NCBI GenBank assembly: GCA_902783995.1
Contig: CACZTG010000283.1
Location: 1-9,447, forward strand
Length of the DNA: 9,447 nt
Reading direction: 5' to 3'
From: an uncultured Ruminococcus sp.
GTDB lineage: Bacteria; Bacillota_A; Clostridia; RUG12999
Within the stretch, counting starts at the first letter, position 1, and each line of letters opens with the position of its first letter. The translations under genes and the position numbers were made by a program. A model generated the notes under the pieces. It was not told the DNA's origin and made no database searches. It saw only the letters and a list, made by a program, of their open reading frames with translations. Shown here in pieces: positions 1 to 6,263 of the stretch.

Positions 1-703
1 AGTTACAAACAAAATGCTTGCAGGAAAAGCGGATACTGTTTGCATAAGCTTTGAAGAAGCGGCAAAATATTTTAAAAAGGCAAAAAACATCGTATATACC
101 GGAAACCCTGTACGTTCATCGCTTTTTACCGTTTCACGGCAGGCGGGCAGGCTTTCTCTCGGCATTGATGACAGACCGTTTCTCGTTGCGGTCGGCGGAA
201 GCCTCGGAGCAGGCACAATAAATGCCGAAATGCTTAAATTCATAAAAAAAATGCCGGATGATATTCAGCTTCTTATGGCAACCGGAGCAAGAGAATATGA
301 CGAAATAATTTCTGAAGCAGGCGTTTTGCCCCCGAATGTAAAAATTGAACCTTATATATATAATATGGACGAAGTGCTTGCGGCAGCTGACCTTGTTGTG
401 TCACGTTCGGGAGCGATAACACTTACGGAGCTTTGCGCAACAGGCACGCCGGCTGTTCTTATTCCCTCTCCCAATGTTGCAGAAAATCATCAGGAAATAA
501 ACGCACGCACCCTTGAGGCGCGCGGTGCCGCGGTTGTGATATGCGAAAGAGAAATCGAAGAAAATACTTTATCCGACAAAATTTCAGAGCTTATTTATGA
601 CCGTGAAAAACTTAAAACTATGGCGGAAGCCGCAAAAGAAATGGCAAAACCAGACGCGCTTGACCTTATATATGAAGAATGCGTTAAACTCATTTCAAAG
701 TAA
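1..703 (+). CDS. murG: MurG, UDP-GlcNAc:lipid I GlcNAc transferase, 5'-truncated by window edge
   Basis: This is the C-terminal two thirds of MurG, the membrane-associated GT28-family enzyme that adds GlcNAc to lipid I to make lipid II at the cytoplasmic face. The reading frame is open to the left edge: codons from position 2 read V-T-N-K before the ATG at 14, matching the family's TNK-LA-xxA-xxV-xxSFE stretch, so that ATG is internal and roughly 130 N-terminal residues, including the first glycine loop, lie outside. Visible are the donor-domain glycine loop GGSLGAGTIN (about 194-223), the ELCATGTPAVLIPSPNVAENH stretch split around 430-490, and the HQEINA nucleotide-sugar binding motif (488-505) followed by L-EARGAA. 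The stop is TAA at 701-703. Its place before murA and divIB fits the dcw cluster. Identity is very secure; only the start is missing. Confidence 0.96.
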   Translation, partial: VTNKMLAGKADTVCISFEEAAKYFKKAKNIVYTGNPVRSSLFTVSRQAGRLSLGIDDRPFLVAVGGSLGAGTINAEMLKFIKKMPDDIQLLMATGAREYDEIISEAGVLPPNVKIEPYIYNMDEVLAAADLVVSRSGAITLTELCATGTPAVLIPSPNVAENHQEINARTLEARGAAVVICEREIEENTLSDKISELIYDREKLKTMAEAAKEMAKPDALDLIYEECVKLISK

Positions 704-740
704 CACAGACCAAAAAAACGGCATAATATAATAACAGAAC

Positions 741-767
741 GCTGCAGGACGCTTTGCTTCCTGCGGC
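741..767 (+). other. GC-rich hairpin between murG and murA
   Basis: Nine bases, GCTGCAGGA (741-749), pair with TCCTGCGGC (759-767), with one G-T wobble. The loop can form two further G-C pairs closing a TTT triloop. A run of five T begins 7 bases after the stem, so this is a poor match to a classic intrinsic terminator. It could partly attenuate read-through from murG or be a transcript-processing site. The structure is read directly; the function is inferred. Confidence 0.45.
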
Positions 768-780
768 ACATAGCTTTTTA

Positions 781-789
781 TGATATAAT
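781..789 (+). promoter_or_regulatory. Extended -10 promoter candidate for murA
   Basis: TGATATAAT is a perfect TGnTATAAT extended -10 element. The matching -35 position (761-766, CTGCGG) is poor and falls inside the preceding hairpin, which is tolerable for extended -10 promoters. Transcription would begin near 796, giving a leader of under 20 bases that starts at the GGAGG ribosome binding site (797-801). The short leader is a reason for caution. Confidence 0.4.
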
Positions 790-813
790 GCTGTTTGGAG
801 GTTTATTTATTAA

Positions 814-2076
814 ATGAGTGCGTACATAGTAAACGGTGGTAATTACCTTAGCGGTGAAATTCGCATAGGCGGCGCGAAAAACTCTGTTCTGCCCATTATG
901 GCAGCATCGCTTCTTAATCTTTCAGAAAGTATTTTGCTTGACTGCCCCTGTATAAGCGATGTTGATATATCGGTTGAAATACTTAAAAGTCTCGGCTGTA
1001 AGGTCTTTCGTGACGGCAATACCGCGGTTGTTGATTCTTCACAGATAAATAATTTTGAAATACCCCCTCACCTTATGAACAAAATGCGTTCATCTTTTAT
1101 ATTTCTCGGAGCTATGCTCGGCATAGGCGGAAAAGCGGTCTGCGGCTATCCCGGCGGCTGTGAGCTTGGAGCAAGACCTATTGATATGCACATTAAAGCT
1201 TTTAAAAAGCTTGGCGTTGCCATAAACGAAGGCGGAGGATATATTTCGTGTGACTCCTCCCGATTTAAAGCCTGTAAGGTCGCGCTTGATTTCCCTTCTG
1301 TCGGAGCAACGGAAAATATAATGCTGCTTGCCTGCAAGCAAAAAGGAACGACTACAATTATAAACGCCGCGCGTGAACCCGAAATAGTGGATTTGCAAAG
1401 CTTTCTTAACAGTATGGGAGCAAAAATTTCGGGCGCGGGCAGCAATAAAATCAAAATTGAAGGAGTTGCCTCTTTAAATTCGGTCAAAAAGCGCATTATG
1501 CCCGACCGCATAGTGGCGGCAACCGTAATGTTCGCGGCAAGCGCCGCGGGCGGCAATATTACTTTAAAAAATGTAAACTGCAGTCACATTGAGTCGATTA
1601 TTTTACTTTTACAGAGCTGCGGCGCGGATATATACACACACGGTGACAGTCTTGATATTATATGCTCAAAACGGCTTCGTGCCGCCGATACCCTCAGGAC
1701 AATGCCCTATCCGGGTTTCCCGACGGACGCGCAGTCACAGGCGGTTGCGGCATTTACCACAATGGAAGGCACAAGCATCGTAAAAGAAACAATCTTTGAA
1801 AACAGATTTAATCAGGCTTCGGAGCTTAAAAAAATGGGTGCCGACATTACTATAGGCGACAGGCTTGCCGTCATTAAAGGCGTCGAGCGTCTGTACGGCG
1901 CTCACGTATATGCGCCGGACCTGCGCGGCGGAGCAGCGCTTATTATCGCAGCTCTCGGAGCAAAAGGAACATCTGTTGTCGATAACATTCATTACATAGA
2001 CAGGGGCTATGAAAGCCTTGACAAAATGTTTTCCGCTCTCGGCGGAGATATACAAAGGAAAGATTTTTATGAATAA
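814..2076 (+). CDS. murA: MurA, UDP-N-acetylglucosamine 1-carboxyvinyltransferase
   Basis: MurA transfers enolpyruvate from PEP to UDP-GlcNAc, the first committed step of peptidoglycan precursor synthesis, in the cytoplasm. The 420-residue length is normal for the EPSP-synthase-like fold. Visible active-site residues, compared with E. coli numbering, are K22-N23 in GGAKNSVLP, Cys116 in YPGGCELGARP (equivalent to Cys115, the fosfomycin target), R121, E188 in REPEIVDL, D305 in FPTDAQSQ, D369 and R371 in DLRGG, and R397 in DRGYE. Start ATG 814 has GGAGG at 797-801. The cysteine predicts fosfomycin sensitivity at the target level. Two usually conserved stretches differ: PDRIVAAT instead of PDRIEAGT-like, and ENRFNQASEL instead of ENRF-x-H-xx-EL. 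Its 3' end overlaps ftsQ by 8 bases, indicating translational coupling. Clostridia often carry two murA copies; this is the dcw-linked one. Confidence 0.96.
   Translation: MSAYIVNGGNYLSGEIRIGGAKNSVLPIMAASLLNLSESILLDCPCISDVDISVEILKSLGCKVFRDGNTAVVDSSQINNFEIPPHLMNKMRSSFIFLGAMLGIGGKAVCGYPGGCELGARPIDMHIKAFKKLGVAINEGGGYISCDSSRFKACKVALDFPSVGATENIMLLACKQKGTTTIINAAREPEIVDLQSFLNSMGAKISGAGSNKIKIEGVASLNSVKKRIMPDRIVAATVMFAASAAGGNITLKNVNCSHIESIILLLQSCGADIYTHGDSLDIICSKRLRAADTLRTMPYPGFPTDAQSQAVAAFTTMEGTSIVKETIFENRFNQASELKKMGADITIGDRLAVIKGVERLYGAHVYAPDLRGGAALIIAALGAKGTSVVDNIHYIDRGYESLDKMFSALGGDIQRKDFYE
2055..2062 (+). promoter_or_regulatory. Ribosome binding site fixing the ftsQ start
   Basis: AAGGAAAG lies 6 bases before ATG 2069 inside the end of murA. 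No comparable site precedes the in-frame ATG at 2009, and the 20 residues that longer start would add do not look like a DivIB N-terminus. This supports the shorter protein. Confidence 0.65.
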
Positions 2077-2818
2077 TATCACACGGGGCGACTTTGGCGG
2101 AGCCGCCCAAAAAAAGCAAAAAAAAAGGACAGGCATTAAAATTCTCTGCGTGATAGCGGTATTGTTTGCCGCATTTATGTCACCGCTTTTTAATGTACGA
2201 AATATACAGGTTAAAGGCAATTCACGGCTTGACGCCGCGTACGTAATTGACGCATCGGGAATAAAAAAAGGCAGACATCTTGCGTTTATTCCTTTTTCCG
2301 ATGCCAAAAAAAAGCTTGAAAAAACAACATACATATCATCGGCAGAAATAAAATACAAATTCCCGAGTACAATAATAATAAACATTGATGAAAAAATGCC
2401 GATAGTATATTACGCTTTTGCGGACGGTTACGCCGGTATAAACGCTGACGGATACGTTACCGATATTATTCAGGTTATTGATGAGCCGCTTCCCGTTGCC
2501 GAAGGCATAACTCTCTCATCGTACAAAATCGGTGAAAAGCCCGACCTTGGAAAAACCGCTCCCGAACAAATCGAGTGTCTTACAGCGGTTGCGCAGGAGC
2601 TTATGCTTACGGGTATCTCCGCGGATATTTCAAAAATCAATGTAAGAAGCGTAAATAATATTTTGCTTCAATCTGCCGGCGGGATAACAATAAAATGCGG
2701 CGACTCGTCGGAGCTGAAATACAAATTTTCAATTCTTAAAGAGGTTCTTGCGAAAGCCGACTGTTCGGGCATTGTTGACCTCAGCATACCGGGTCAGGCA
2801 ACTTATGAAATGACTTAA
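2069..2818 (+). CDS. ftsQ: Cell division protein FtsQ/DivIB
   Basis: This bitopic divisome protein acts with FtsL/DivIC and FtsB-type partners at the septum. With the start at 2069 it has 249 residues. Order of parts: a short lysine-rich cytoplasmic tail (residues 1-22, with KKQKKR), one membrane segment (about 23-40, ILCVIAVLFAAFMSPL), a POTRA domain (about 41-110) beginning FNVRNIQVKGN and ending in KFPSTIIINIDEKMP, then the FtsQ/DivIB beta domain (about 111-240). The YISSAEIKYKFP segment is typical of the family. It overlaps murA by 8 bases and has a good ribosome binding site, so translation is probably coupled. The basic tail is encoded by A7 and A9 runs (2109-2115, 2118-2126). An in-frame ATG at 2009 is a less likely start. 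Clostridial members are usually named either DivIB or FtsQ. Confidence 0.9.
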   Translation: MNNITRGDFGGAAQKKQKKRTGIKILCVIAVLFAAFMSPLFNVRNIQVKGNSRLDAAYVIDASGIKKGRHLAFIPFSDAKKKLEKTTYISSAEIKYKFPSTIIINIDEKMPIVYYAFADGYAGINADGYVTDIIQVIDEPLPVAEGITLSSYKIGEKPDLGKTAPEQIECLTAVAQELMLTGISADISKINVRSVNNILLQSAGGITIKCGDSSELKYKFSILKEVLAKADCSGIVDLSIPGQATYEMT

Positions 2819-2883
2819 ACGAAACAAGCACTGTTTGCTCCGATACCAGTCAACATTTTTACGTTACGGAAGGGAAGATATAT

Positions 2884-3648
2884 ATGGAAAAAATAAATAA
2901 CAATATTGGCAAACAAGTTGCTCTTACTCTTATTTGTATGCTTCTCGGTTTCGCCATTGCTCTCCAGCTTCGGAGTGTAAGAATAAACAAAAGTATGGCT
3001 ACCGATAACCTGAGAGCGCAGGAGCTTCAAACCCAGCTCAATGACGAACGTGAAAAAAACGAAAGTCTTATGGCAGACCTTGAAGACGCGAAAAATCAGC
3101 TTACCGAGCTTCGGAAAAATTATGAAAATTCGGGGGCAATTTCGTCAATTGTAAACGAACAGCTTATAAATGCCGAAAAGCTTGCGGGACTTACCGCTCT
3201 TACCGGTCCCGGTGTAACTGTCACTCTTGCCGACAATAAAAATGCCGTAGCTGCCGCCTCGCCCGAAAATGTAATAATTCACGATTCCGATATACGCACA
3301 GTAGTAAACGAGCTTCTTGCCTCCGGTGCCGAGGCTGTTTCGATAAACGACGAAAGAATTGTTTCGACAAGTGCAATAAGATGCGTCGGTCCGACCGTTA
3401 TTATAAATAATACAAGGCTCAGCTCGCCCTTTATCATAACCGCCATAGGTGACGCGAAAACGCTTGAAGCGGGGCTTATTGTCAAAGGCGGCGTTGTCGA
3501 TGCTCTTACTCCCTGGGGTATTGATATTGACATAGCGGCTTTTGAAAAAGTGAATATTCCGGCATATACCGGTGTATCAAACTTTAAATACGCGGAAATA
3601 GTCGAAACGGATAAAACAAACCCGGCCAAAAACGGAGGTGATAATTGA
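2884..3648 (+). CDS. DUF881 family membrane-anchored coiled-coil protein (YlxW/YlxX-like)
   Basis: This 254-residue protein belongs to DUF881, a family of unresolved function found beside divIB, sbp and ftsZ in Firmicutes and Actinobacteria. It has a signal-anchor helix (residues 11-29, VALTLICMLLGFAIALQL), a charged heptad-like coiled coil (about 40-80, rich in E, K, Q, L), then the DUF881 domain (about 100-240). That domain contains LTGPGVTVTLADN, IHDSDIRTVVNELLASGAEAVSIND, and VGPTVIINNTRLSSPF. The topology implies an extracytoplasmic domain. The ribosome binding site AGGGAAG (2871-2877) stands 6 bases from the ATG. A 65-base gap separates it from ftsQ and holds no convincing promoter. It overlaps sbp by one base. 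Many relatives carry two DUF881 paralogues in this cluster; only one is present here. A role at the septum or in wall synthesis is inferred from context only. Confidence 0.88.
   Translation: MEKINNNIGKQVALTLICMLLGFAIALQLRSVRINKSMATDNLRAQELQTQLNDEREKNESLMADLEDAKNQLTELRKNYENSGAISSIVNEQLINAEKLAGLTALTGPGVTVTLADNKNAVAAASPENVIIHDSDIRTVVNELLASGAEAVSINDERIVSTSAIRCVGPTVIINNTRLSSPFIITAIGDAKTLEAGLIVKGGVVDALTPWGIDIDIAAFEKVNIPAYTGVSNFKYAEIVETDKTNPAKNGGDN
3634..3642 (+). promoter_or_regulatory. Strong Shine-Dalgarno site deciding the sbp start
   Basis: GGAGGTGAT is a full-length match to the 16S anti-Shine-Dalgarno sequence, inside the last codons of the DUF881 gene and 5 bases before ATG 3648. A TTG at 3645 is also in frame but would sit only 2 bases away, so ATG 3648 is the better start. 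Confidence 0.8.
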
Positions 3649-3998
3649 TGTTCGCGATTACCGGTCTTGTTATAGGAATAATTCTCGGCTTTATTGTAAA
3701 TTTTCATGTGCCGCCGGCATATACCGTATATCTGTCAATGGCAATACTTGCCGCGCTCGATACGGTTTTCGGCGCATTTCTCGCGTCGCTTAACAACAAT
3801 TTTAAATTAAGTATATTTGTAACCGGTTTTTTCGGAAACGCTCTTATCGCCGTCGCTCTTACGTATATAGGCAACCTTCTCGGTATGGATTTCAGCCTTG
3901 CCGCAATTGTAGTGTTCGGAACACGATTATTTAACAATTTTGCCACAATAAGAAGAATTATAATAAATAAACGGATACAAAAAAATGAAAATATATAA
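3648..3998 (+). CDS. sbp: Small basic protein Sbp (DUF1290), integral membrane
   Basis: This 116-residue hydrophobic protein matches the Sbp/DUF1290 family encoded just before ftsZ in many Gram-positive bacteria. Hydrophobic segments lie at about 1-20, 24-46, 54-80 and 82-95, and a basic tail (RRIIINKRIQK) closes the protein. The family signature is visible as P-P-AYTVYLSMAILAALDTVFGAF followed by GFFGNALIAVALTYIG. Start ATG 3648 overlaps the DUF881 stop in TGATG and has a full Shine-Dalgarno match, so translation is coupled. The molecular role is not known; the association with division is by location. A TTG three bases upstream would add one residue. Confidence 0.9.
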   Translation: MFAITGLVIGIILGFIVNFHVPPAYTVYLSMAILAALDTVFGAFLASLNNNFKLSIFVTGFFGNALIAVALTYIGNLLGMDFSLAAIVVFGTRLFNNFATIRRIIINKRIQKNENI

Positions 3999-4016
3999 TT
4001 TTTTTAAAAAATACTC

Positions 4017-4050
4017 TTGTTTTTTCGGGAAATGTATAGTATAATATAAT
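4017..4050 (+). promoter_or_regulatory. Sigma-A-type promoter of ftsZ
   Basis: TTGTTT (4017-4022) and TATAAT (4040-4045) are spaced by exactly 17 bases. A second TATAAT overlaps at 4045-4050, giving TATAATATAAT. Transcription would start near 4052, with a leader of about 53 bases ending in the AGGGGGA ribosome binding site (4088-4094). ftsZ can therefore be expressed independently of the upstream wall genes. Confidence 0.75.
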
Positions 4051-4104
4051 TATGGCATTATGCTTTTAATTTATCCACTCAAGAAAAAGGGGGACGTAAA
4101 ATAA

Positions 4105-5310
4105 ATGTTAGAATTTGAAACTGTTTCAAACAATGTTGTTGTTATGAAAGTTGTAGGTGTCGGCGGAGGCGGAAACAACGCTGTCAACCGTATGATTGAA
4201 TATGGGCTTAAGGATATTGAGTTTATAGCTATAAATACCGATAAACAGGTTCTTTCAAGCTCTAAAGCAATAACAAAAATCCAGATAGGCGAAAAGCTTA
4301 CAAAAGGTCTCGGCGCGGGCGCAAATCCCGAAATCGGTCAGAAAGCCGCCGAGGAAAGCCGTGAGGATATTATTGCCGCTTTAAAGGGAGCTAATATGGT
4401 GTTTGTCACTGCCGGTATGGGCGGCGGCACAGGAACGGGTGCGGCGCCGATTATAGCTTCAATCGCAAAAGAGCTTGGCATACTTACTGTCGGCGTTGTT
4501 ACAAAACCCTTCACAACAGAAGGCAGACGTCGCTGCGTCCAGGCGGAAGCAGGTATTGAGGAGCTTAAAAAAGCTGTTGATACCCTTGTGGTTATCCCCA
4601 ATGACAGGCTTCTTATGATTTCCGACAAACACACAAGTGTCCTTGACGCTTTCAAAAATGCAGATGACGTTCTTCGTCAGTCGATTCAGGGCATTTCCGA
4701 TGTTATACGCCAGGAAGGCTGCATAAATCTCGACTTTGCCGATATTAAAGCAGTTATGAAAGACCGCGGTCTTGCTCATATGGGTATAGGACACGCAAAA
4801 GGTGAAAACAAGGCTGATGACGCCGTTAAAATGGCTATTAACAGTCCTCTTCTCGAAACCTCGATAGACGGCGCGAAAGGTGTTCTGCTTCACGTCACCG
4901 GCGGTCCCGAGCTTTCTATGATAGAAGCAAACGAGGTTGCGGATATCGTTCAGCAGCTTGTTGATATTGACGCAACGTTTATTTACGGTATGGGTATTGA
5001 CGAATCCCTTAAAGATGAAATAATTGTTACCGTAATAGCGACAGGCTTTGAAGCTTCGGCTCAGCCCGCGAAACCGGTACAGCCCGTAAACCGCCGGCAG
5101 CAAGCGGAGTCTCAGCCGACAGTGGTTGTTGAACCCGAACCCGATTACGACAGACGTTCCGGCAATTGGGAAGATTTTCTTGATAAATACAACGCTCCGA
5201 AACGTCCTATATCATCACCCAGAACAGTTACTCCCCCATCTGATATAAATGATGAAATAAGCTCAAACGGAATCGAAATCCCCGAATGGCTTAAAGGCAA
5301 CAGAAATTAA
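4105..5310 (+). CDS. ftsZ: Cell division GTPase FtsZ
   Basis: FtsZ is the tubulin-like GTPase that polymerises into the cytokinetic Z-ring at the inner face of the membrane. The 401-residue length is typical. The GTPase domain shows [14 protein letters not shown] (17-30), NTDKQVL (44-50), the tubulin signature GGGTGTG (106-112), the PNDRLL stretch (165-170), and the synergy T7 loop NLDFADI (208-214) with catalytic D210 and D213. The C-terminal domain ends near residue 318. A low-complexity linker (about 319-389) contains the segment NWEDFLDKY (354-362). The conserved C-terminal peptide is [11 protein letters not shown] (391-401), with Trp where many FtsZ proteins have Phe. Start ATG has GGGGGA 10 bases upstream. 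It is the last gene of the division block and has its own promoter. No ftsA lies next to it. Confidence 0.98.
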   Translation: MLEFETVSNNVVVMKVVGVGGGGNNAVNRMIEYGLKDIEFIAINTDKQVLSSSKAITKIQIGEKLTKGLGAGANPEIGQKAAEESREDIIAALKGANMVFVTAGMGGGTGTGAAPIIASIAKELGILTVGVVTKPFTTEGRRRCVQAEAGIEELKKAVDTLVVIPNDRLLMISDKHTSVLDAFKNADDVLRQSIQGISDVIRQEGCINLDFADIKAVMKDRGLAHMGIGHAKGENKADDAVKMAINSPLLETSIDGAKGVLLHVTGGPELSMIEANEVADIVQQLVDIDATFIYGMGIDESLKDEIIVTVIATGFEASAQPAKPVQPVNRRQQAESQPTVVVEPEPDYDRRSGNWEDFLDKYNAPKRPISSPRTVTPPSDINDEISSNGIEIPEWLKGNRN

Positions 5311-5322
5311 TATACATATAAA

Positions 5323-5343
5323 ACCGTGAAAATCCTTCACGGT
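5323..5343. terminator. Hairpin after ftsZ, terminator-like on the - strand
   Basis: ACCGTGAA (5323-5330) and TTCACGGT (5336-5343) form a perfect 8-base stem with a 5-base loop, 12 bases after the ftsZ stop. On the + strand no T run follows directly, although a T-rich stretch begins about 34 bases on (5377-5418). On the - strand the stem is followed by TTTATAT, which looks more like an intrinsic terminator, yet no - strand gene ends here. It may serve ftsZ weakly, or be part of a repeated element. Confidence 0.5.
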
Positions 5344-5355
5344 CAGAGTGCTGAC
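5342..5355. other. Second small hairpin overlapping the first
   Basis: GTCAG (5342-5346) and CTGAC (5351-5355) form a 5-base stem with an AGTG loop. It shares the bases at 5342-5343 with the preceding stem, so the two cannot both be fully paired. The significance is unknown. Confidence 0.35.
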
Positions 5356-5430
5356 AAACTCGTTCTATTGCAAGCATTTTTCATTTTTTATATTTTTCTT
5401 TTATTTCATTTGTTTTTTTATATGTATTTG

Positions 5431-5462
5431 AGTGGCACGCTTTTTTTAAAAACCGTGCCACT
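5431..5462. repeat. Perfect 9-base inverted repeat with T7/A5 loop
   Basis: AGTGGCACG (5431-5439) pairs with CGTGCCACT (5454-5462). The 14-base loop is C-T7-A5-C and can add a few T-A pairs. A further inverted pair, GCAAGCA (5370-5376) and TGCTTGC (5462-5468), encloses it. The element sits about 50 bases before the comF start in a spacer without a gene. It could be a bidirectional terminator, a regulatory site or a short interspersed repeat; the sequence alone does not decide. Confidence 0.45.
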
Positions 5463-5510
5463 GCTTGCTTTTCGTTTTGCAGCATCCAATATGTTTTATC
5501 TTTAAATAAT

Positions 5511-6236
5511 ATGAAGCTTACAGATATTTTACAGGATTTATTATTTACGCCGGACTGTCTTTTCTGCCGCAAATATTTAGGTTACGGCACAAGACCGCTC
5601 ATATGTCACGGCTGCGCCGAAAAATATTCCGCTTTTAAGGGCAGATGCTCACGCTGCGGAAGTGAGCTTGCGTATGAAAACGGGCTGCCTGTTTGTCATA
5701 CATGCAAGACGGCGCGTTATTCATTTGACGGGGTTGTGTCCGCTTACTATTACAAAGAAGGCGTAAGACAAGCTGTAATCGAGCATAAATTTGATTTTTA
5801 CCATAACAACGCGAAAACGCTTTCTTATCGTATTTCGGAAATTATTAGCGGGCTTTTCAAGGAAAAAAACGCAGATTATATTATCCCCGTACCGCCGGAT
5901 AAAAAGAGACTTAACTCCCGCGGATACGACCCGACACAGGAAATATGTGAAATAATTGAGAAGGAGACGGATTTGCCGCTTCTCAAAAATGTGTTATTGA
6001 AAACAAAATCCACTCCCAACCAAAGCCTTATGTCATATAACGCGAGACTTAAAAATATTAAAGGCTGCTTTGAAGTACGTGATAAAACGGCAATCAAGGA
6101 TAAAAATATCATTTTGTTTGACGATGTTTTTACAACCGGCTCAACTTGTCAGGAATGTTCCAAAGTCCTGAAAAAGGCAGGCGCCGCTTATGTTTTCGCG
6201 GCAACAGTTTCAATATCCGATACGTTCAGAAAATAA
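5511..6236 (+). CDS. comF: ComF-family phosphoribosyltransferase-like protein
   Basis: This 241-residue protein combines an N-terminal zinc-ribbon-like part with a type I phosphoribosyltransferase domain, as in ComF of natural transformation (also called GntX or amidophosphoribosyltransferase-like). Four CxxC pairs are visible: C16/C19, C32/C35, C46/C49 and C62/C65. The PRTase domain carries VPPDKKRLNSRGYDPTQEI (127-145) and the PRPP-binding loop ILFDDVFTTGST (201-212). In transformable bacteria ComF acts in the cytoplasm on incoming single-stranded DNA; the enzymatic substrate, if any, is not established. There is no clear Shine-Dalgarno sequence: the bases before ATG 5511 are TTTAAATAAT. 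No other com gene is in the window, so competence is not implied. The PAP2 gene follows after 27 bases and is probably co-transcribed. Confidence 0.88.
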   Translation: MKLTDILQDLLFTPDCLFCRKYLGYGTRPLICHGCAEKYSAFKGRCSRCGSELAYENGLPVCHTCKTARYSFDGVVSAYYYKEGVRQAVIEHKFDFYHNNAKTLSYRISEIISGLFKEKNADYIIPVPPDKKRLNSRGYDPTQEICEIIEKETDLPLLKNVLLKTKSTPNQSLMSYNARLKNIKGCFEVRDKTAIKDKNIILFDDVFTTGSTCQECSKVLKKAGAAYVFAATVSISDTFRK

Positions 6237-6263
6237 GCCGTTTCCGGCGGAAAGGAAATCACA

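Noticed and set aside
14..16. ATG at 14 as the start of MurG
   Set aside because: The frame is open to the left edge and the codons before it continue the family pattern (V-T-N-K-M-L-A), so it is an internal methionine of a truncated gene.
2009..2068. A 20-residue N-terminal extension of FtsQ
   Set aside because: It overlaps coding sequence of murA by 68 bases, lacks a ribosome binding site, and adds residues unlike a DivIB tail. ATG 2069 has AAGGAAAG.
1090..2385. Several - strand reading frames opposite murA and ftsQ
   Set aside because: They are shadows of strongly conserved + strand genes and show no family motifs.
4338..5103. Two - strand reading frames opposite ftsZ
   Set aside because: They lie wholly within ftsZ on the other strand and resemble no known protein.
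5381..5572. A 63-residue reading frame on the - strand covering the spacer and comF start
   Set aside because: It overlaps the comF start and reads through the perfect inverted repeat. Its sequence is Lys-rich low complexity with no recognisable domain, and no strong ribosome binding site was noted.
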